Assembly: GCA_902802325.1 (NCBI GenBank)
Contig: CADCLV010000019.1
Span: forward strand, 1 to 35,440
Direction: 5' to 3'
Length of the DNA stretch: 35,440 nucleotides
From: Oscillospiraceae bacterium
GTDB taxonomy: Bacteria; Bacillota; Clostridia; Saccharofermentanales; Saccharofermentanaceae
Below are positions 8,085 through 17,405 of this stretch, one piece after another. The translations under genes and the position numbers were made by a program. Below the pieces are notes generated by a model. That model ran no database searches. It was not told the DNA's origin and saw only the letters and a list, made by a program, of their open reading frames with translations. Position 1 is the first letter of the stretch, and each line of letters opens with the position of its first letter.

Positions 8085-8570
8085 TTATTCTACATCATCC
8101 AGAAGTTTTCGGAAAGATGAAAGTGCCAATGAGGAAGAATAGCCACGGCTTTCCAGATACCGGATCGCTTTAGCCAGTTCCCGCTTTGCTTCTGCCGGGT
8201 CAGTTGAAAAAGAACCTGCCGGGAAACGGTCACGGATCACATCCATGATCGTATTTTCATCTGCATATTCCGGAGAAGATAACACTTTCCGGGCAATGTC
8301 TGTATCCACACCGGCGTTTTCCAAACGCATTGAAAGCTTGGCCCTTCCCTCGGCTTTACTTCCGCTTCTTGTTCTTAGGATCTTTTTGGCATAGCGGACA
8401 TCATCCACATATTTTTCTTCGCAGAGCTGGTCGATCACATCCTCCACCACATCGGAGGGATAGCCCTTCTCCAGTAAGAAATCGCGGATCTTTCCGGATG
8501 AAGAAACGGCGATGCCTATATGGGCAATCGCCTTGTTTCTTGCTTCGCTATATTGCTGTTCTCTGTTCAT
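8085..8570 (-). CDS. recX: regulatory protein RecX
   Basis: RecX binds RecA filaments and limits their growth and recombinase activity. The 161-residue protein shows the helical RecX repeats, with the typical motif VIDQLCEEKYVDDVRYAKKIL in the first half (KYVDD near 73-77). It starts 5 bases after the recA stop, with no clear RBS of its own, so it probably depends on translational coupling. A perfect 7-bp hairpin at the very end of recA lies just ahead of the start. The recA-recX order is widespread and supports the call more than the weakly conserved sequence does. Confidence 0.9.
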   Translation of the reverse strand: MNREQQYSEARNKAIAHIGIAVSSSGKIRDFLLEKGYPSDVVEDVIDQLCEEKYVDDVRYAKKILRTRSGSKAEGRAKLSMRLENAGVDTDIARKVLSSPEYADENTIMDVIRDRFPAGSFSTDPAEAKRELAKAIRYLESRGYSSSLALSSFRKLLDDVE

Positions 8571-8575
8571 AAAGA

Positions 8576-9685
8576 TCAGATATCGATACCGAGGATATCA
8601 TCCTCGTCACCATCATCTTCATCCGAAGAAACCGGACCTTCTTCCAGATCCTTTCCGGAAAGGGAAGCACGGATCTTCTGCTCGATCTCATCTCTTACTT
8701 CCGGATGCTCCTTCAGATAGCTCTTGGCATTATCCTTGCCCTGACCGATCTTCTGGCCGTTATAGGCAAACCAGGAACCGCTCTTCTCCATAATGTCCTT
8801 ATCCACAGCCAGGTCGATAATGCAGCCTTCCTTGGAAATACCTTCACCGTACATGATATCGAATTCCGCTTCACGGAACGGCGGAGCCACCTTATTCTTT
8901 ACTACCTTGACACGTGTATGGTTACCGATGACCTCACCACCGTTACGGAGAGACTCGACACGACGGACATCCAGACGGACAGATGAATAGAACTTAAGAG
9001 CACGTCCGCCAGGTGTGGTCTCCGGGTTACCGAACATAATACCCACCTTCTCACGGAGCTGGTTGATAAAGATACATACTGTGCTGGACTTGCTGATGAT
9101 ACCGGCCAGCTTACGGAGAGCCTGAGACATCAGTCGGGCCTGAAGACCTACATGGGAATCACCCATCTCACCATCGATCTCCGCTTTCGGTACGAGTGCG
9201 GCAACCGAGTCGATAACCACAACATCCACTGCACCGCTTCTGACCAATGCTTCCGTGATCTCCAGCGCCTGCTCACCTGTATCAGGCTGAGACACGATCA
9301 GTTCATCAATATTTACACCGATCTTAGCAGCATATACCGGATCCAGAGCATGCTCGGCATCGATAAAGGCTGCCGTTCCGCCCTGCTTCTGAGACTCCGC
9401 AACAACATGGAGCGCAACCGTGGTCTTACCGGAAGATTCAGGACCATATATTTCGATGATTCTGCCCTTCGGAAGACCACCTACACCCAGTGCCAGGTCC
9501 AATGTCAGTGCACCGGTCGGAATCACATCGACCACCATACCGGTCTGCTCACCCAGACGCATTACCGCGCCCTTGCCGAACTGCTTCTCGATCTGCGCTA
9601 AAGCCGCATCTAACGCCTTGGCGCGCTCGCTATCTACTTTCTTCGAAACGTCCTGTGCGGACTTACCGGAATCTTTCTTCGCCAT
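8576..9685 (-). CDS. recA: recombinase RecA
   Basis: RecA forms ATP-dependent filaments on single-stranded DNA, performs strand exchange and triggers LexA self-cleavage. I chose the ATG at 9685 (369 residues) because AGGAGG lies just upstream; the longer frame seven codons earlier would overlap the regulatory region. Walker A GPESSGKT is at 81-88, preceded by the conserved [11 protein letters not shown] stretch. The MAW-type and L1/L2 regions are present ([19 protein letters not shown] and INQLREKVG). The C-terminus is a typical acidic tail rich in D and E. A sigma-A promoter and a LexA-type box precede it, indicating SOS control. Confidence 0.99.
   Translation of the reverse strand: MAKKDSGKSAQDVSKKVDSERAKALDAALAQIEKQFGKGAVMRLGEQTGMVVDVIPTGALTLDLALGVGGLPKGRIIEIYGPESSGKTTVALHVVAESQKQGGTAAFIDAEHALDPVYAAKIGVNIDELIVSQPDTGEQALEITEALVRSGAVDVVVIDSVAALVPKAEIDGEMGDSHVGLQARLMSQALRKLAGIISKSSTVCIFINQLREKVGIMFGNPETTPGGRALKFYSSVRLDVRRVESLRNGGEVIGNHTRVKVVKNKVAPPFREAEFDIMYGEGISKEGCIIDLAVDKDIMEKSGSWFAYNGQKIGQGKDNAKSYLKEHPEVRDEIEQKIRASLSGKDLEEGPVSSDEDDGDEDDILGIDI
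8590..8606. repeat. perfect hairpin at the recA-recX junction
   Basis: CGAGGAT (8590-8596), loop ATC, ATCCTCG (8600-8606). It lies in the last codons of recA, ending about 20 bases before the recX ATG, where it could tune coupled translation of recX. Confidence 0.4.
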
Positions 9686-9699
9686 AGTTTCCTCCTTGT

Positions 9700-9713
9700 C
9701 GAACATTCGTTCC
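9700..9713. promoter_or_regulatory. LexA/DinR (SOS) box of recA
   Basis: The core GAAC-ATTC-GTTC (9701-9712) matches the Gram-positive SOS consensus CGAACRNRYGTTYG at 13 of 14 positions when read on the minus strand. It lies just downstream of the predicted start of transcription and upstream of the RBS, where repressor binding would block recA transcription. Confidence 0.85.
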
Positions 9714-9723
9714 TTTGCTATTC

Positions 9724-9752
9724 ATCTTAACAATACATTACCATAACGTCAA
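9724..9752 (-). promoter_or_regulatory. promoter of recA-recX-rimO-pgsA
   Basis: On the minus strand TTGACG (9752..9747) and TAAGAT (9729..9724) are 17 bases apart. The predicted start near 9717 places the LexA box immediately downstream. Confidence 0.75.
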
Positions 9753-9773
9753 GGGTTTTCGGGCAAGATTTTT

Positions 9774-9787
9774 TCGACAATCGTCGA
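9774..9787. repeat. TCGAC-AATC-GTCGA inverted repeat upstream of the recA promoter
   Basis: A perfect 5-bp inverted repeat with a 4-base spacer, flanked by a T-run on each side of the plus strand. It lies 20-30 bases upstream of the recA -35 box. It could form a weak hairpin after murJ or bind a protein. Evidence is only the symmetry. Confidence 0.3.
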
Positions 9788-9822
9788 TGTTTTTCTGAAT
9801 TTTGTCGAACGTAAAAGCGAAT

Positions 9823-11451
9823 TCACTTTCTCTTAGCCGGAGCGGCTTTTCTTCTATGGAAGAAACGGGAAAGATACTTGTTATACGCAGCCTGCAGCTC
9901 TTCCATACGAAGGAGGAAAGCGGTAGCAAAATAAAGACCGAATCCCAGGAAACTCTGGATACAGAACCACGCCAGATGGAAGATCTTTCTTTGCGGAGCA
10001 ACCGGAAGATAGCTGATAAGGAACAGTCCTGCCATCATGACCAGAAGACATATCACAGACTTTACAAGGAAGAGACGGAGTTTTTTCGGAGCCAGCCTCT
10101 TATTTCTGCTATAGACCATCGCCAGAAGCGCAAGTCTCACTGCGCAGGATATGGAATACGCAATCGTAATGGACATCGGTCCCATGCCTGTCTCCACAAA
10201 CACATAGCAAAGGGTGAAGTTGACGGCCATGGAAACGATACCTGCAAACAGCGGAAACTTCGTGTTCTCAATTGCATAGAATGCCTGATTCAGAATGAAG
10301 ATCACGGACTGGATCACAATAGAGGCACAGTATCCGATCAGGAACATGGCCGCCAGATGGGCATTTTCATCTGTATAACTGGATCCCCACTGATATACGG
10401 CCTTGACCAGATCAAAACGAAGGATCAGGAAAATACCGGCACAAGGGATCGTCAGGAACAGCGCATTCTTAATACTGCTTGATAAAAGCTCACTCGACTC
10501 TTTATACTTCTTGGCGGAAAAGAATGTTGCCAGTGAAGGCAGCATAACGTTTCCGATACCGACAGCAAAGATACCGTACGGCAGCTGCCACAGAGTCGAC
10601 GCATTATTCAGCGCATAAATAGAACCCTCATCAAAGCGCGAAGCGAAAGAATTCAAAAGGAGAATATTCAGCTGCACGATAGAGGCAGAGATCAGAATCG
10701 GCACCGCAAGCTTAAACAGTTTTCGGAATTCCGGATCCTTCGTATCCAAAGACGGCTTATAGTGGACCACTTCTCTTCTTCCCATATAGAGCTGGTAGAT
10801 AAAGAAAAGCATCGCCGCCGCCATAATGCCCACACCGGTCATGTAAAGAGAACTCGGATTGGAAGCACCTAAGAAACCGATGGCGATCAGTACGCCTACG
10901 TTATAGATCGTAGGTCCGAATGCTGTGGAACCGAACTTCTTATAGGCATTTAAAACACCGATACAAAGAGCGGCCAGCATCATGAAGAAGATCTGCGGAT
11001 AAAGAGATCTGGCCATATTTCCGGCAAGACGCACCACTTCCGGATTATCACCCTGATAAAAGATTTTATAAAGGGAATTCGAAAAGATTTCACCGAATGC
11101 GATCGCGCCCAGAAGGATCAGACTCATCCAGGTAACAAAGACACTGACACCTTTCCAGGTCTTTTTCAGAGTTTTCTGCTCAATGGCACGGGAAAGAGTC
11201 GGAGTGATCGCCGATTGGATCGATCCGCCGACTAATAAAGCAAAGAAAAAATCCGGGATCAGGAATGCGGCAATAAATGCATCCCGGTATGTACCGTTAA
11301 AGAAATGGGCCACCAGAATATTTCTAAGGAAACTGGATCCCTTAGAAAAGAATAATCCGATGATCATGATGACCGTAGAGAATGCAATACTCTTGGCCGG
11401 CTTATTTCCTGACTGCGGTTTGACCGCTTTACTTCCCTCCGTATTACTCAT
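9823..11451 (-). CDS. murJ: lipid II flippase MurJ
   Basis: MurJ (MviN family, MOP superfamily) flips the peptidoglycan precursor lipid II across the cytoplasmic membrane. The 542-residue protein is hydrophobic almost throughout, consistent with about 14 membrane segments. It has the family N-terminus with the GLFFSKGSSFLRNILVAHFFN region and the GGSIQSAITPTLSRA motif near 95-110. The short C-terminal tail is basic. The ATG overlaps the cinA stop as ATGA, so translation is coupled. It is the last gene of the proC-to-murJ operon; no strong intrinsic terminator is visible before recA. Confidence 0.95.
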   Translation of the reverse strand: MSNTEGSKAVKPQSGNKPAKSIAFSTVIMIIGLFFSKGSSFLRNILVAHFFNGTYRDAFIAAFLIPDFFFALLVGGSIQSAITPTLSRAIEQKTLKKTWKGVSVFVTWMSLILLGAIAFGEIFSNSLYKIFYQGDNPEVVRLAGNMARSLYPQIFFMMLAALCIGVLNAYKKFGSTAFGPTIYNVGVLIAIGFLGASNPSSLYMTGVGIMAAAMLFFIYQLYMGRREVVHYKPSLDTKDPEFRKLFKLAVPILISASIVQLNILLLNSFASRFDEGSIYALNNASTLWQLPYGIFAVGIGNVMLPSLATFFSAKKYKESSELLSSSIKNALFLTIPCAGIFLILRFDLVKAVYQWGSSYTDENAHLAAMFLIGYCASIVIQSVIFILNQAFYAIENTKFPLFAGIVSMAVNFTLCYVFVETGMGPMSITIAYSISCAVRLALLAMVYSRNKRLAPKKLRLFLVKSVICLLVMMAGLFLISYLPVAPQRKIFHLAWFCIQSFLGFGLYFATAFLLRMEELQAAYNKYLSRFFHRRKAAPAKRK

Positions 11452-12713
11452 GAAAGTCTCATTCGAATCATATTGAAGGCGTGAAGAACAGCCACACGGC
11501 GGACACGCATACGGTTACCGCTCAGGTGAACCTCTTTTACCTCGGTGCCGTTTTCGTCCGAGATCGCCAGATAAACAAGACCTACCGGTTTTGCTGCGCT
11601 TTCGCCTGTCGGACCGGCAATACCGGTAATGGACACGGCAATATCCGTACCCAGAAGCTTTCTGGCACCTTCTGCCATCTCCTGCGCACATTCGCGGGAG
11701 ACCGCACCCAGGTTATCCAGAACATCTGTAGATACTCCGAGAAGATTGGACTTTACCTTGTTGCCATAGGTCACTACAGAACCCATAAATACCTGAGATG
11801 CACCAGGAATATCTACAAATTCGGAAGACACCATACCTGCAGTACAGCTTTCGGCAAAGCAGACTGTTTTTCCTTTTTCCAGAAGAAGATCATATGCCAC
11901 CTGCTTCAAAGGACGGTCGCCGACCTCATAAATGCACTGACCGAAACGCTCCCGCATGGTATCAATGATCGGAGTAATGAGGTCTTTTTCCTCTTCCCCC
12001 TTTTCGATCCGCTGGGTGATCCGGAAATAGCACTCTCCTGTCATGGCATAGGGAGCAATGGTCGGATTGGTCTGATTATCGATCAGATCCGAGATGCGGT
12101 CTGCGGCATCGGATTCACCAATACCGAACAGGTGAACGAATTTCGTTACGAACTTGGTATCACTCATCTTCTCCAGAAGCGGACGGACCTGTTCTGTGAA
12201 CATTAAAGACATTTCAGACGGCGGACCCGGAAGCAGCACAAAATGTACGACACGGTCCGGATCTTCGTCGGTCGGGCAGGAATATTCGAACATCGCGCCC
12301 GGAGCCGTACCATTATTATTCTTCAGGATCGTACATCCTTCCGGCAGCATAGCCTGTTTTCTGTTATTCTTCGGCATATTCCGGCACATCTTGCGGAAAT
12401 ATTCTGTGATGTTTTTAAAGCTCTCCTCGTCGAAGACCAGTTCTTTTCCGGCCACATCTGCGGCCACACCCATAGTAATATCATCTGTTGTGGGACCCAG
12501 ACCGCCTGTCAGAATGATCAGGTCGGCACGGGAAGCACTTTCCTTGATCTGTTCCGCGAGACGCTCGTGATTGTCTCCGACCACGACCTGGTGGTAGGAA
12601 GCAATACCTAAAGAAACCATTTCCTTGGCAAGAAACTGGGAGTTGGTATTGAGGGTCTGCCCCATCAGAAGTTCAGTACCTACGCAGATAATTTCCGCAG
12701 TCTTAATAAGCAT
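11448..12713 (-). CDS. cinA: competence/damage-inducible protein CinA
   Basis: CinA is a two-domain protein. The N-terminal MoaB/MogA-like domain (about 1-170, with VGTELLMGQTLNTN and GGLGPTTDD) is associated with ADP-ribose pyrophosphatase activity. The C-terminal PncC-type domain (about 260-421, with CFAESCTAGM and the PGASQVFMGSVVTY region) deamidates nicotinamide mononucleotide in pyridine nucleotide salvage. The 421-residue length fits the full-length family. It begins 3 bases after folD and overlaps murJ by 4. cinA beside recA is a classic Firmicute arrangement; here murJ separates them. Confidence 0.96.
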   Translation of the reverse strand: MLIKTAEIICVGTELLMGQTLNTNSQFLAKEMVSLGIASYHQVVVGDNHERLAEQIKESASRADLIILTGGLGPTTDDITMGVAADVAGKELVFDEESFKNITEYFRKMCRNMPKNNRKQAMLPEGCTILKNNNGTAPGAMFEYSCPTDEDPDRVVHFVLLPGPPSEMSLMFTEQVRPLLEKMSDTKFVTKFVHLFGIGESDAADRISDLIDNQTNPTIAPYAMTGECYFRITQRIEKGEEEKDLITPIIDTMRERFGQCIYEVGDRPLKQVAYDLLLEKGKTVCFAESCTAGMVSSEFVDIPGASQVFMGSVVTYGNKVKSNLLGVSTDVLDNLGAVSRECAQEMAEGARKLLGTDIAVSITGIAGPTGESAAKPVGLVYLAISDENGTEVKEVHLSGNRMRVRRVAVLHAFNMIRMRLS

Positions 12714-12716
12714 ATC

Positions 12717-13580
12717 TTATGCCCGTCCTTTCTCGATTCTGGTAAATGCTTCCAGTGTATTCTGAAGTAACATGGTAATGGTCATCGGACCCACGCCGCC
12801 CGGAACCGGGGTAATGGCCGAAGCAATATCCACCACATCGTCAAAATCCACGTCGCCGCGGACTTTTCCATCTTCACAGCGGTTAATACCTACATCGATA
12901 ATGACCGCGCCTTCTTTTACGAAATCCTTTGTTACAAATCCCTGCTTACCGATCGCAACGATAAGGATATCCGCCTGCTTGCAGATCTCCTTAATATTCT
13001 TCGTCTTGGAATGCACTACTGTTACTGTGGCATTTTCCTGAAGCATCAAAGAAGCAACAGGCTTTCCGACGATATTACTTCTGCCGATAACCACACAGTT
13101 TTTCCCTGCCATGTCCACATTGGCATATTTCAGAAGCTCCACGCATCCCTTCGGTGTGCAGGAAACGAGGCATTCACGGCCGATGGTCAAAAGGCCCTTA
13201 TTTACCGGATGGAATCCGTCAACGTCCTTTTCCGGAGCAATGGCACAGATTACAGAGAATTCGTCCATATGCTTCGGAAGCGGGAGCTGGCAAAGGATAC
13301 CATGAACATTTTCGTCCTTATTCAGTGTATCGATCAGCTCCAGAAGTTCTTCTTCAGTCGCGCTGTCCGGCAGTGAATATCCGAAAGACTTAAAGCCGAC
13401 CTGCTCGCAAGCCTTCTTCTTGTTATTGACATAGATAGAAGAAGCCGGATCTTCGCCGACCTGGATCACAGCCAGACCAGGCTGTTTCCCGTATTTGGCG
13501 GTCAGTTCTGCCGCTTCTTTACTGATCCTTTCACGGATCAGGGATGATAATTCTTTACCGGAAATAATTGTAGCGCTCAT
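12717..13580 (-). CDS. folD: bifunctional methylenetetrahydrofolate dehydrogenase/cyclohydrolase FolD
   Basis: FolD interconverts 5,10-methylene-, methenyl- and 10-formyl-tetrahydrofolate with NADP, supplying one-carbon units for purines and formyl-Met. The 287-residue protein carries the active-site motif Y50-VNN-K54-KKAC, the LCQLPLPKHMD stretch, PCTPKG-type substrate contacts (here SCTPKG), the dinucleotide-binding GRSNIVGKP near 167-175, and the C-terminal PVPGGVGPMT signature. It lies 6 bases after ftsK. Confidence 0.98.
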   Translation of the reverse strand: MSATIISGKELSSLIRERISKEAAELTAKYGKQPGLAVIQVGEDPASSIYVNNKKKACEQVGFKSFGYSLPDSATEEELLELIDTLNKDENVHGILCQLPLPKHMDEFSVICAIAPEKDVDGFHPVNKGLLTIGRECLVSCTPKGCVELLKYANVDMAGKNCVVIGRSNIVGKPVASLMLQENATVTVVHSKTKNIKEICKQADILIVAIGKQGFVTKDFVKEGAVIIDVGINRCEDGKVRGDVDFDDVVDIASAITPVPGGVGPMTITMLLQNTLEAFTRIEKGRA

Positions 13581-13586
13581 ATATAT

Positions 13587-16376
13587 TTATCCTTTCTTTG
13601 CCTTGATTTCCAGCCATTGGGCCGGGTCGATCAGGATCTTTCTTGGTTTACTTCCCTCAAAGGGACCGATATAGCCCTTGTCCGCCATGCGGTCGATCAG
13701 TCGGGAGGCACGCGGATAGCCGAGATTCAGTCTTCTTTGCAGGATCGATACCGATGCATACCCTGCCTGAAGTACCACATCCACCGCATCGTTGAAGAGC
13801 TCATCTTCGCCATCTCCGTCTGAGGCACCCGGTGCCGACGCGGAACCGGACTTGGAAGAATTGACGATGGCCTCTGCCATCTCCTCATCATATTGTACAA
13901 CATTATTCTTCTTTATATACGTGACAATTTCTTCAACTTCTTTATCGGATACAAATGCACCCTGGCCACGGATCGGTTTTGCGGCACTTTGCGGATAGTA
14001 GAGCATGTCACCTTTACCGAGAAGCTTTTCGGCACCGACCATATCCAGGATCGTGCGGCTGTCGACCTGGCTGGCTACAGCAAACGCGATTCGGGATGGA
14101 ATATTGGCCTTAATGACACCGGTAATAACGTCAACAGACGGACGCTGGGTCGCGATCAGAAGATGGATGCCGGCAGCACGGGCCATTGCAGTCAGTCGGG
14201 AAATAGACTCTTCCACTTCTTTTGCCGCAACCTGCATAAGGTCGGCAAGCTCATCGACAACCACCAGGATCAAAGGAAGCTCCGGATCCCCGTTCAGTCT
14301 CTGATAATCGTTATATCCTTTAAAGTCACGTACCGATGCATCTGCAAACTTGGCATACCGGTCAGTCATCTCACGGACAGCCCAGTTCAGGGCATTGGCC
14401 GCCTTCTTGGCATCCGTTACGACAGGACAAAGAAGGTGCGGGATCCCGTTATAAACAGCAAGCTCGACTACCTTCGGGTCGACCATGATCATTCGTACCT
14501 GCGAAGGAGATGCATGACACAGAATACTGATCAGGATCGAGTTAATGCAGACAGACTTACCGGAACCTGTCGCACCGGCGATCAGAAGGTGCGGCATTCT
14601 GGCCAGATCACAAAGGATCGGACTTCCCGGAATATCTTTACCAAGTGCAACAGTCAGTGCGGATTCCGCTTTTCGGAAGGCAGGCGAATCCAGAAGGTTA
14701 CCTAAGTTAACAGGCTCCACTTCTTTATTCGGCACCTCGATACCAACAGCGGATTTACCGGGGATCGGGGCCTCGATACGGATACTTCTGGCAGCCAGTG
14801 CCAGTGCAATATCATCAGACAGGTTTGTAATACGGCTGACCTTGATACCCGGGGCCGGAACAACTTCAAATCGAGTAATCGCCGGGCCTCTTGTTACATC
14901 ACTTAATGTCGTTTCAATACCAAAACTCTTCAGTGCGGCAACCAGTTTCATTCCTTCCGCATCCTGACCGTTGGCGCCACGAGGTGCCGCCTTCGGCTTG
15001 TCATGGGAAAGAAGTGTGGTCGGCGCATGGGTAAACTTCTTATTTCTTACTGCCGCAGCCGGAGTCTTGCCTTCCGAAGCCGCAGAATTATTCGTAACAA
15101 AGCTTCTGGTCTCTTCTACCTGAGCCACAGCAGGTATCGGTGCAGAAGGAGCAGACGCCGGAACCGGTGCCGGAACTTCCGGTTCTTCCGCAACCGGGAT
15201 CACCGGAGCGTCCGCAGAAGGCTCATAAGTAACGGGCCTTGAATTCAGGGGAACTGTATTCGGTTCCACACTGTTCAGATCCGGTACACGGATCTGGGTA
15301 CCGCCTTCTTCATGAACACGGTACTCCACCACCTGATTCGGATCCACTTTCGGAGAAGGCAGAATGGAACCCGGTGCCGGACCTTCCGGCGGAAGATCAT
15401 ACCACTGGGGCTCATTCGGATCAGGCTGTGTATTCTTCTTCGGAGCCGGCGGATTACTGAAACTGATATCCACACGTGGTTCCGGAATGACTGCCACTTT
15501 TCGGGCTTCCGGAGCTGTATCTTCGTCGTGGAGAAGATCAAAATCGAAACTCTTCTCTCTTTCTTCCCACGGCTCCTGATTCATCTTTACCTCGGTACCT
15601 TCCAGATCAATAAAACCCTGAGGTCCTTCCGGTTCTTCAAAAGGAGAGATCGGAGGATTGACCACATAAGATACGCGTCCGCTCTTCGGGCTGCTTTGAA
15701 GCTGTCTTTGACGCATAGCCCGTTCTCTTTCTCTATACTGCCGGTCCTGACGAAGAACTTCCATTCCCTTATGACCGGTATTCCGGATCACTTCCGCCGT
15801 TTTGGCAGCGGTGTCGGAAATACTGATATTAAAGATCAGCACGATCTGGGAAAGAGTAAATGCAAATAGAATGATCAAAGCTCCTGCCTTGGCCGCAACT
15901 TCACGAAGAGCCAGAGCAATCGAACCGCCAACGATACCACCGGAAAGAACCAGGTCTTTCTCAGGTGCACCCAAAGCGGAAGGTTCCATGCCCATCTTCC
16001 AGAGAAGCGCAAAGACCTTTGTAACCGGCACGTCATTCTTCGGCGGCACTGAACAGGCCGCTTTGATATAGACCGGGCTTACAGTACATACCGCCAGGAT
16101 CGAAGACACACATAAAAGAAGGATCAGAACAGAACGGACACGCATCGGCGCCACATCCGGTCTCTTTTCCAGGAAAAAATCGATGGATGCATAAAGAAGG
16201 ATCACCGGTACAAAATATGCGGACACACCGATCAGACCGGTCCCGACTCCGCGAAGGAGCCTACCCAGCCCACCGGTAACGGTCAGCGGCAGATAATAGG
16301 ACAGTCCTAAAAGGACAGCCATCGCAAACATCATCACGCCGGTCAGTTCATGACCTTTCTCGCCTCTGCGATCCAT
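13587..16376 (-). CDS. ftsK: DNA translocase FtsK/SpoIIIE
   Basis: This septal ATPase pumps chromosomal DNA through the closing division septum. The 929 residues begin with about four membrane segments (roughly 10-185), followed by a Pro/Glu-rich linker (about 235-460). The motor has Walker A GATGSGKS at 601-608 and Walker B LILVVVDE at 702-709. The C-terminal gamma winged helix spans about 860-912 (LQRRLNLGYPRASRLIDRM), which reads the polar sequences of the chromosome. The ATG overlaps the stop of the Nudix gene by one base (TGATG). Sporulation cannot be inferred: no spo genes are visible, so ftsK is the safer symbol. Confidence 0.97.
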   Translation of the reverse strand: MDRRGEKGHELTGVMMFAMAVLLGLSYYLPLTVTGGLGRLLRGVGTGLIGVSAYFVPVILLYASIDFFLEKRPDVAPMRVRSVLILLLCVSSILAVCTVSPVYIKAACSVPPKNDVPVTKVFALLWKMGMEPSALGAPEKDLVLSGGIVGGSIALALREVAAKAGALIILFAFTLSQIVLIFNISISDTAAKTAEVIRNTGHKGMEVLRQDRQYRERERAMRQRQLQSSPKSGRVSYVVNPPISPFEEPEGPQGFIDLEGTEVKMNQEPWEEREKSFDFDLLHDEDTAPEARKVAVIPEPRVDISFSNPPAPKKNTQPDPNEPQWYDLPPEGPAPGSILPSPKVDPNQVVEYRVHEEGGTQIRVPDLNSVEPNTVPLNSRPVTYEPSADAPVIPVAEEPEVPAPVPASAPSAPIPAVAQVEETRSFVTNNSAASEGKTPAAAVRNKKFTHAPTTLLSHDKPKAAPRGANGQDAEGMKLVAALKSFGIETTLSDVTRGPAITRFEVVPAPGIKVSRITNLSDDIALALAARSIRIEAPIPGKSAVGIEVPNKEVEPVNLGNLLDSPAFRKAESALTVALGKDIPGSPILCDLARMPHLLIAGATGSGKSVCINSILISILCHASPSQVRMIMVDPKVVELAVYNGIPHLLCPVVTDAKKAANALNWAVREMTDRYAKFADASVRDFKGYNDYQRLNGDPELPLILVVVDELADLMQVAAKEVEESISRLTAMARAAGIHLLIATQRPSVDVITGVIKANIPSRIAFAVASQVDSRTILDMVGAEKLLGKGDMLYYPQSAAKPIRGQGAFVSDKEVEEIVTYIKKNNVVQYDEEMAEAIVNSSKSGSASAPGASDGDGEDELFNDAVDVVLQAGYASVSILQRRLNLGYPRASRLIDRMADKGYIGPFEGSKPRKILIDPAQWLEIKAKKG

Positions 16377-16948
16377 CAGATGCCCACCCTTCTTGCCGTT
16401 TTCAGGATCCCTGCCAGAGTCTTGGCATCCGAGATCTCATTTCTGTCGATCATATCCAGCACTTCCGTAAGCGGCAGTTTCTGCACCTGCAGAAACTCTC
16501 CGTCATCCGGGCGGCCTTCGCCGCATGTCAGACCGGTTGCCAGATAAAGGTGGATGATCTCCGAGCAATAGCCCGGTGTGGCATACATCTGCCCCAGGCT
16601 CACAACGGAAGATGCTTCCATGCCGGTCTCTTCTTTGAGCTCACGGATCGCGCAGAGCTTCGGATCCTCATCTTTTTCCAGTTTTCCGGCCGGAATTTCA
16701 TAGATCACTTTTCCATAGGGCGAACGGAACTGTCTTACAAGGTAAACATTATTCTGCTCATCCAGCGCAACAATGGCCGCACCTCCGTGATGCAGCACCA
16801 CATCCCGACGGCTGTGAGATCCGTCAAAAAGCTCCACATCGCGAACTACGACACGGAAGACCTTCCCGTCAAAAACGGTGGTCTCTTTCACTGTCTTTTC
16901 ATTTAACTGCGCATCGGAAGCCGCTATATTCCCCTTCGGCTTAACCAT
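16376..16948 (-). CDS. nudF: ADP-ribose pyrophosphatase (Nudix hydrolase, NudF-like)
   Basis: Nudix enzymes of this type split ADP-ribose into AMP and ribose-5-phosphate. I set the start at the ATG at 16948 (190 residues), preceded by GGAGAGGGG. The open frame continues 81 codons upstream, but that part overlaps rnhA in another frame and shows no Nudix homology. The Nudix box G-x5-E-x7-RELKEETGM is complete at 88-110, and the preceding [21 protein letters not shown] segment is typical of ADP-ribose hydrolases. It overlaps the rnhA end by 8 bases. Together with the CinA N-domain in the same operon it may clear nucleotide by-products (inference). Confidence 0.9.
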   Translation of the reverse strand: MVKPKGNIAASDAQLNEKTVKETTVFDGKVFRVVVRDVELFDGSHSRRDVVLHHGGAAIVALDEQNNVYLVRQFRSPYGKVIYEIPAGKLEKDEDPKLCAIRELKEETGMEASSVVSLGQMYATPGYCSEIIHLYLATGLTCGEGRPDDGEFLQVQKLPLTEVLDMIDRNEISDAKTLAGILKTARRVGI

Positions 16949-17402
16949 GATTCCCCTCTCCCTGCTTCTTCGTTGCCGCCACAGCCAGTGCGTCACAACG
17001 ATTGTTATACACGTTATCGGCATGTCCTTTGACCTTGATCCAGGAGATCTCATGGATCCCGGAAAGACGGTCAAGCTCCTGCCATAACTCAATATTACTG
17101 ACGGTTTGTTTCGAACTGTTTTTCCAGCCGTTACGTTTCCAAGACACGATCCAGCCGGCCGTAAAACCGTTGACCAGATATGCACTGTCACTGAAAAGCC
17201 GGACCTGACAAGGACGCTTCAGACAGCGAAGCGCGCAGATCGCCGCCATTAATTCCATACGGTTATTCGTCGTAAGCTTCTCTCCGCCGGAGATCTCTTT
17301 TTCCACGCCACGGCAGATCAGGATCGCCCCCCAGCCGCCGGGACCGGGATTACCGGAGCAGGCGCCGTCCGTATAGATATCTACTTTCTCCCGTTCTGCC
17401 AC
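16941..17402 (-). CDS. rnhA: ribonuclease HI
   Basis: RNase HI cuts the RNA strand of RNA-DNA hybrids, removing R-loops and primers. The 153-residue protein shows the DEDD catalytic set: D12 in [17 protein letters not shown]50 in NNRMELMA, D72 in FSDSAYL and D137 in NRCDALA, with the flexible-loop His H127 in VKGHADN. The length is normal for the bacterial enzyme without an N-terminal hybrid-binding domain. It follows proC by 3 bases and overlaps the Nudix gene. Confidence 0.97.
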   Translation of the reverse strand: MAEREKVDIYTDGACSGNPGPGGWGAILICRGVEKEISGGEKLTTNNRMELMAAICALRCLKRPCQVRLFSDSAYLVNGFTAGWIVSWKRNGWKNSSKQTVSNIELWQELDRLSGIHEISWIKVKGHADNVYNNRCDALAVAATKKQGEGNHG

Positions 17403-17405
17403 GGA

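Noticed and set aside
16949..17191. N-terminal extension of the Nudix frame
   Set aside because: It lies entirely within rnhA in another frame; a strong RBS and ATG at 16948 define the normal-length enzyme.
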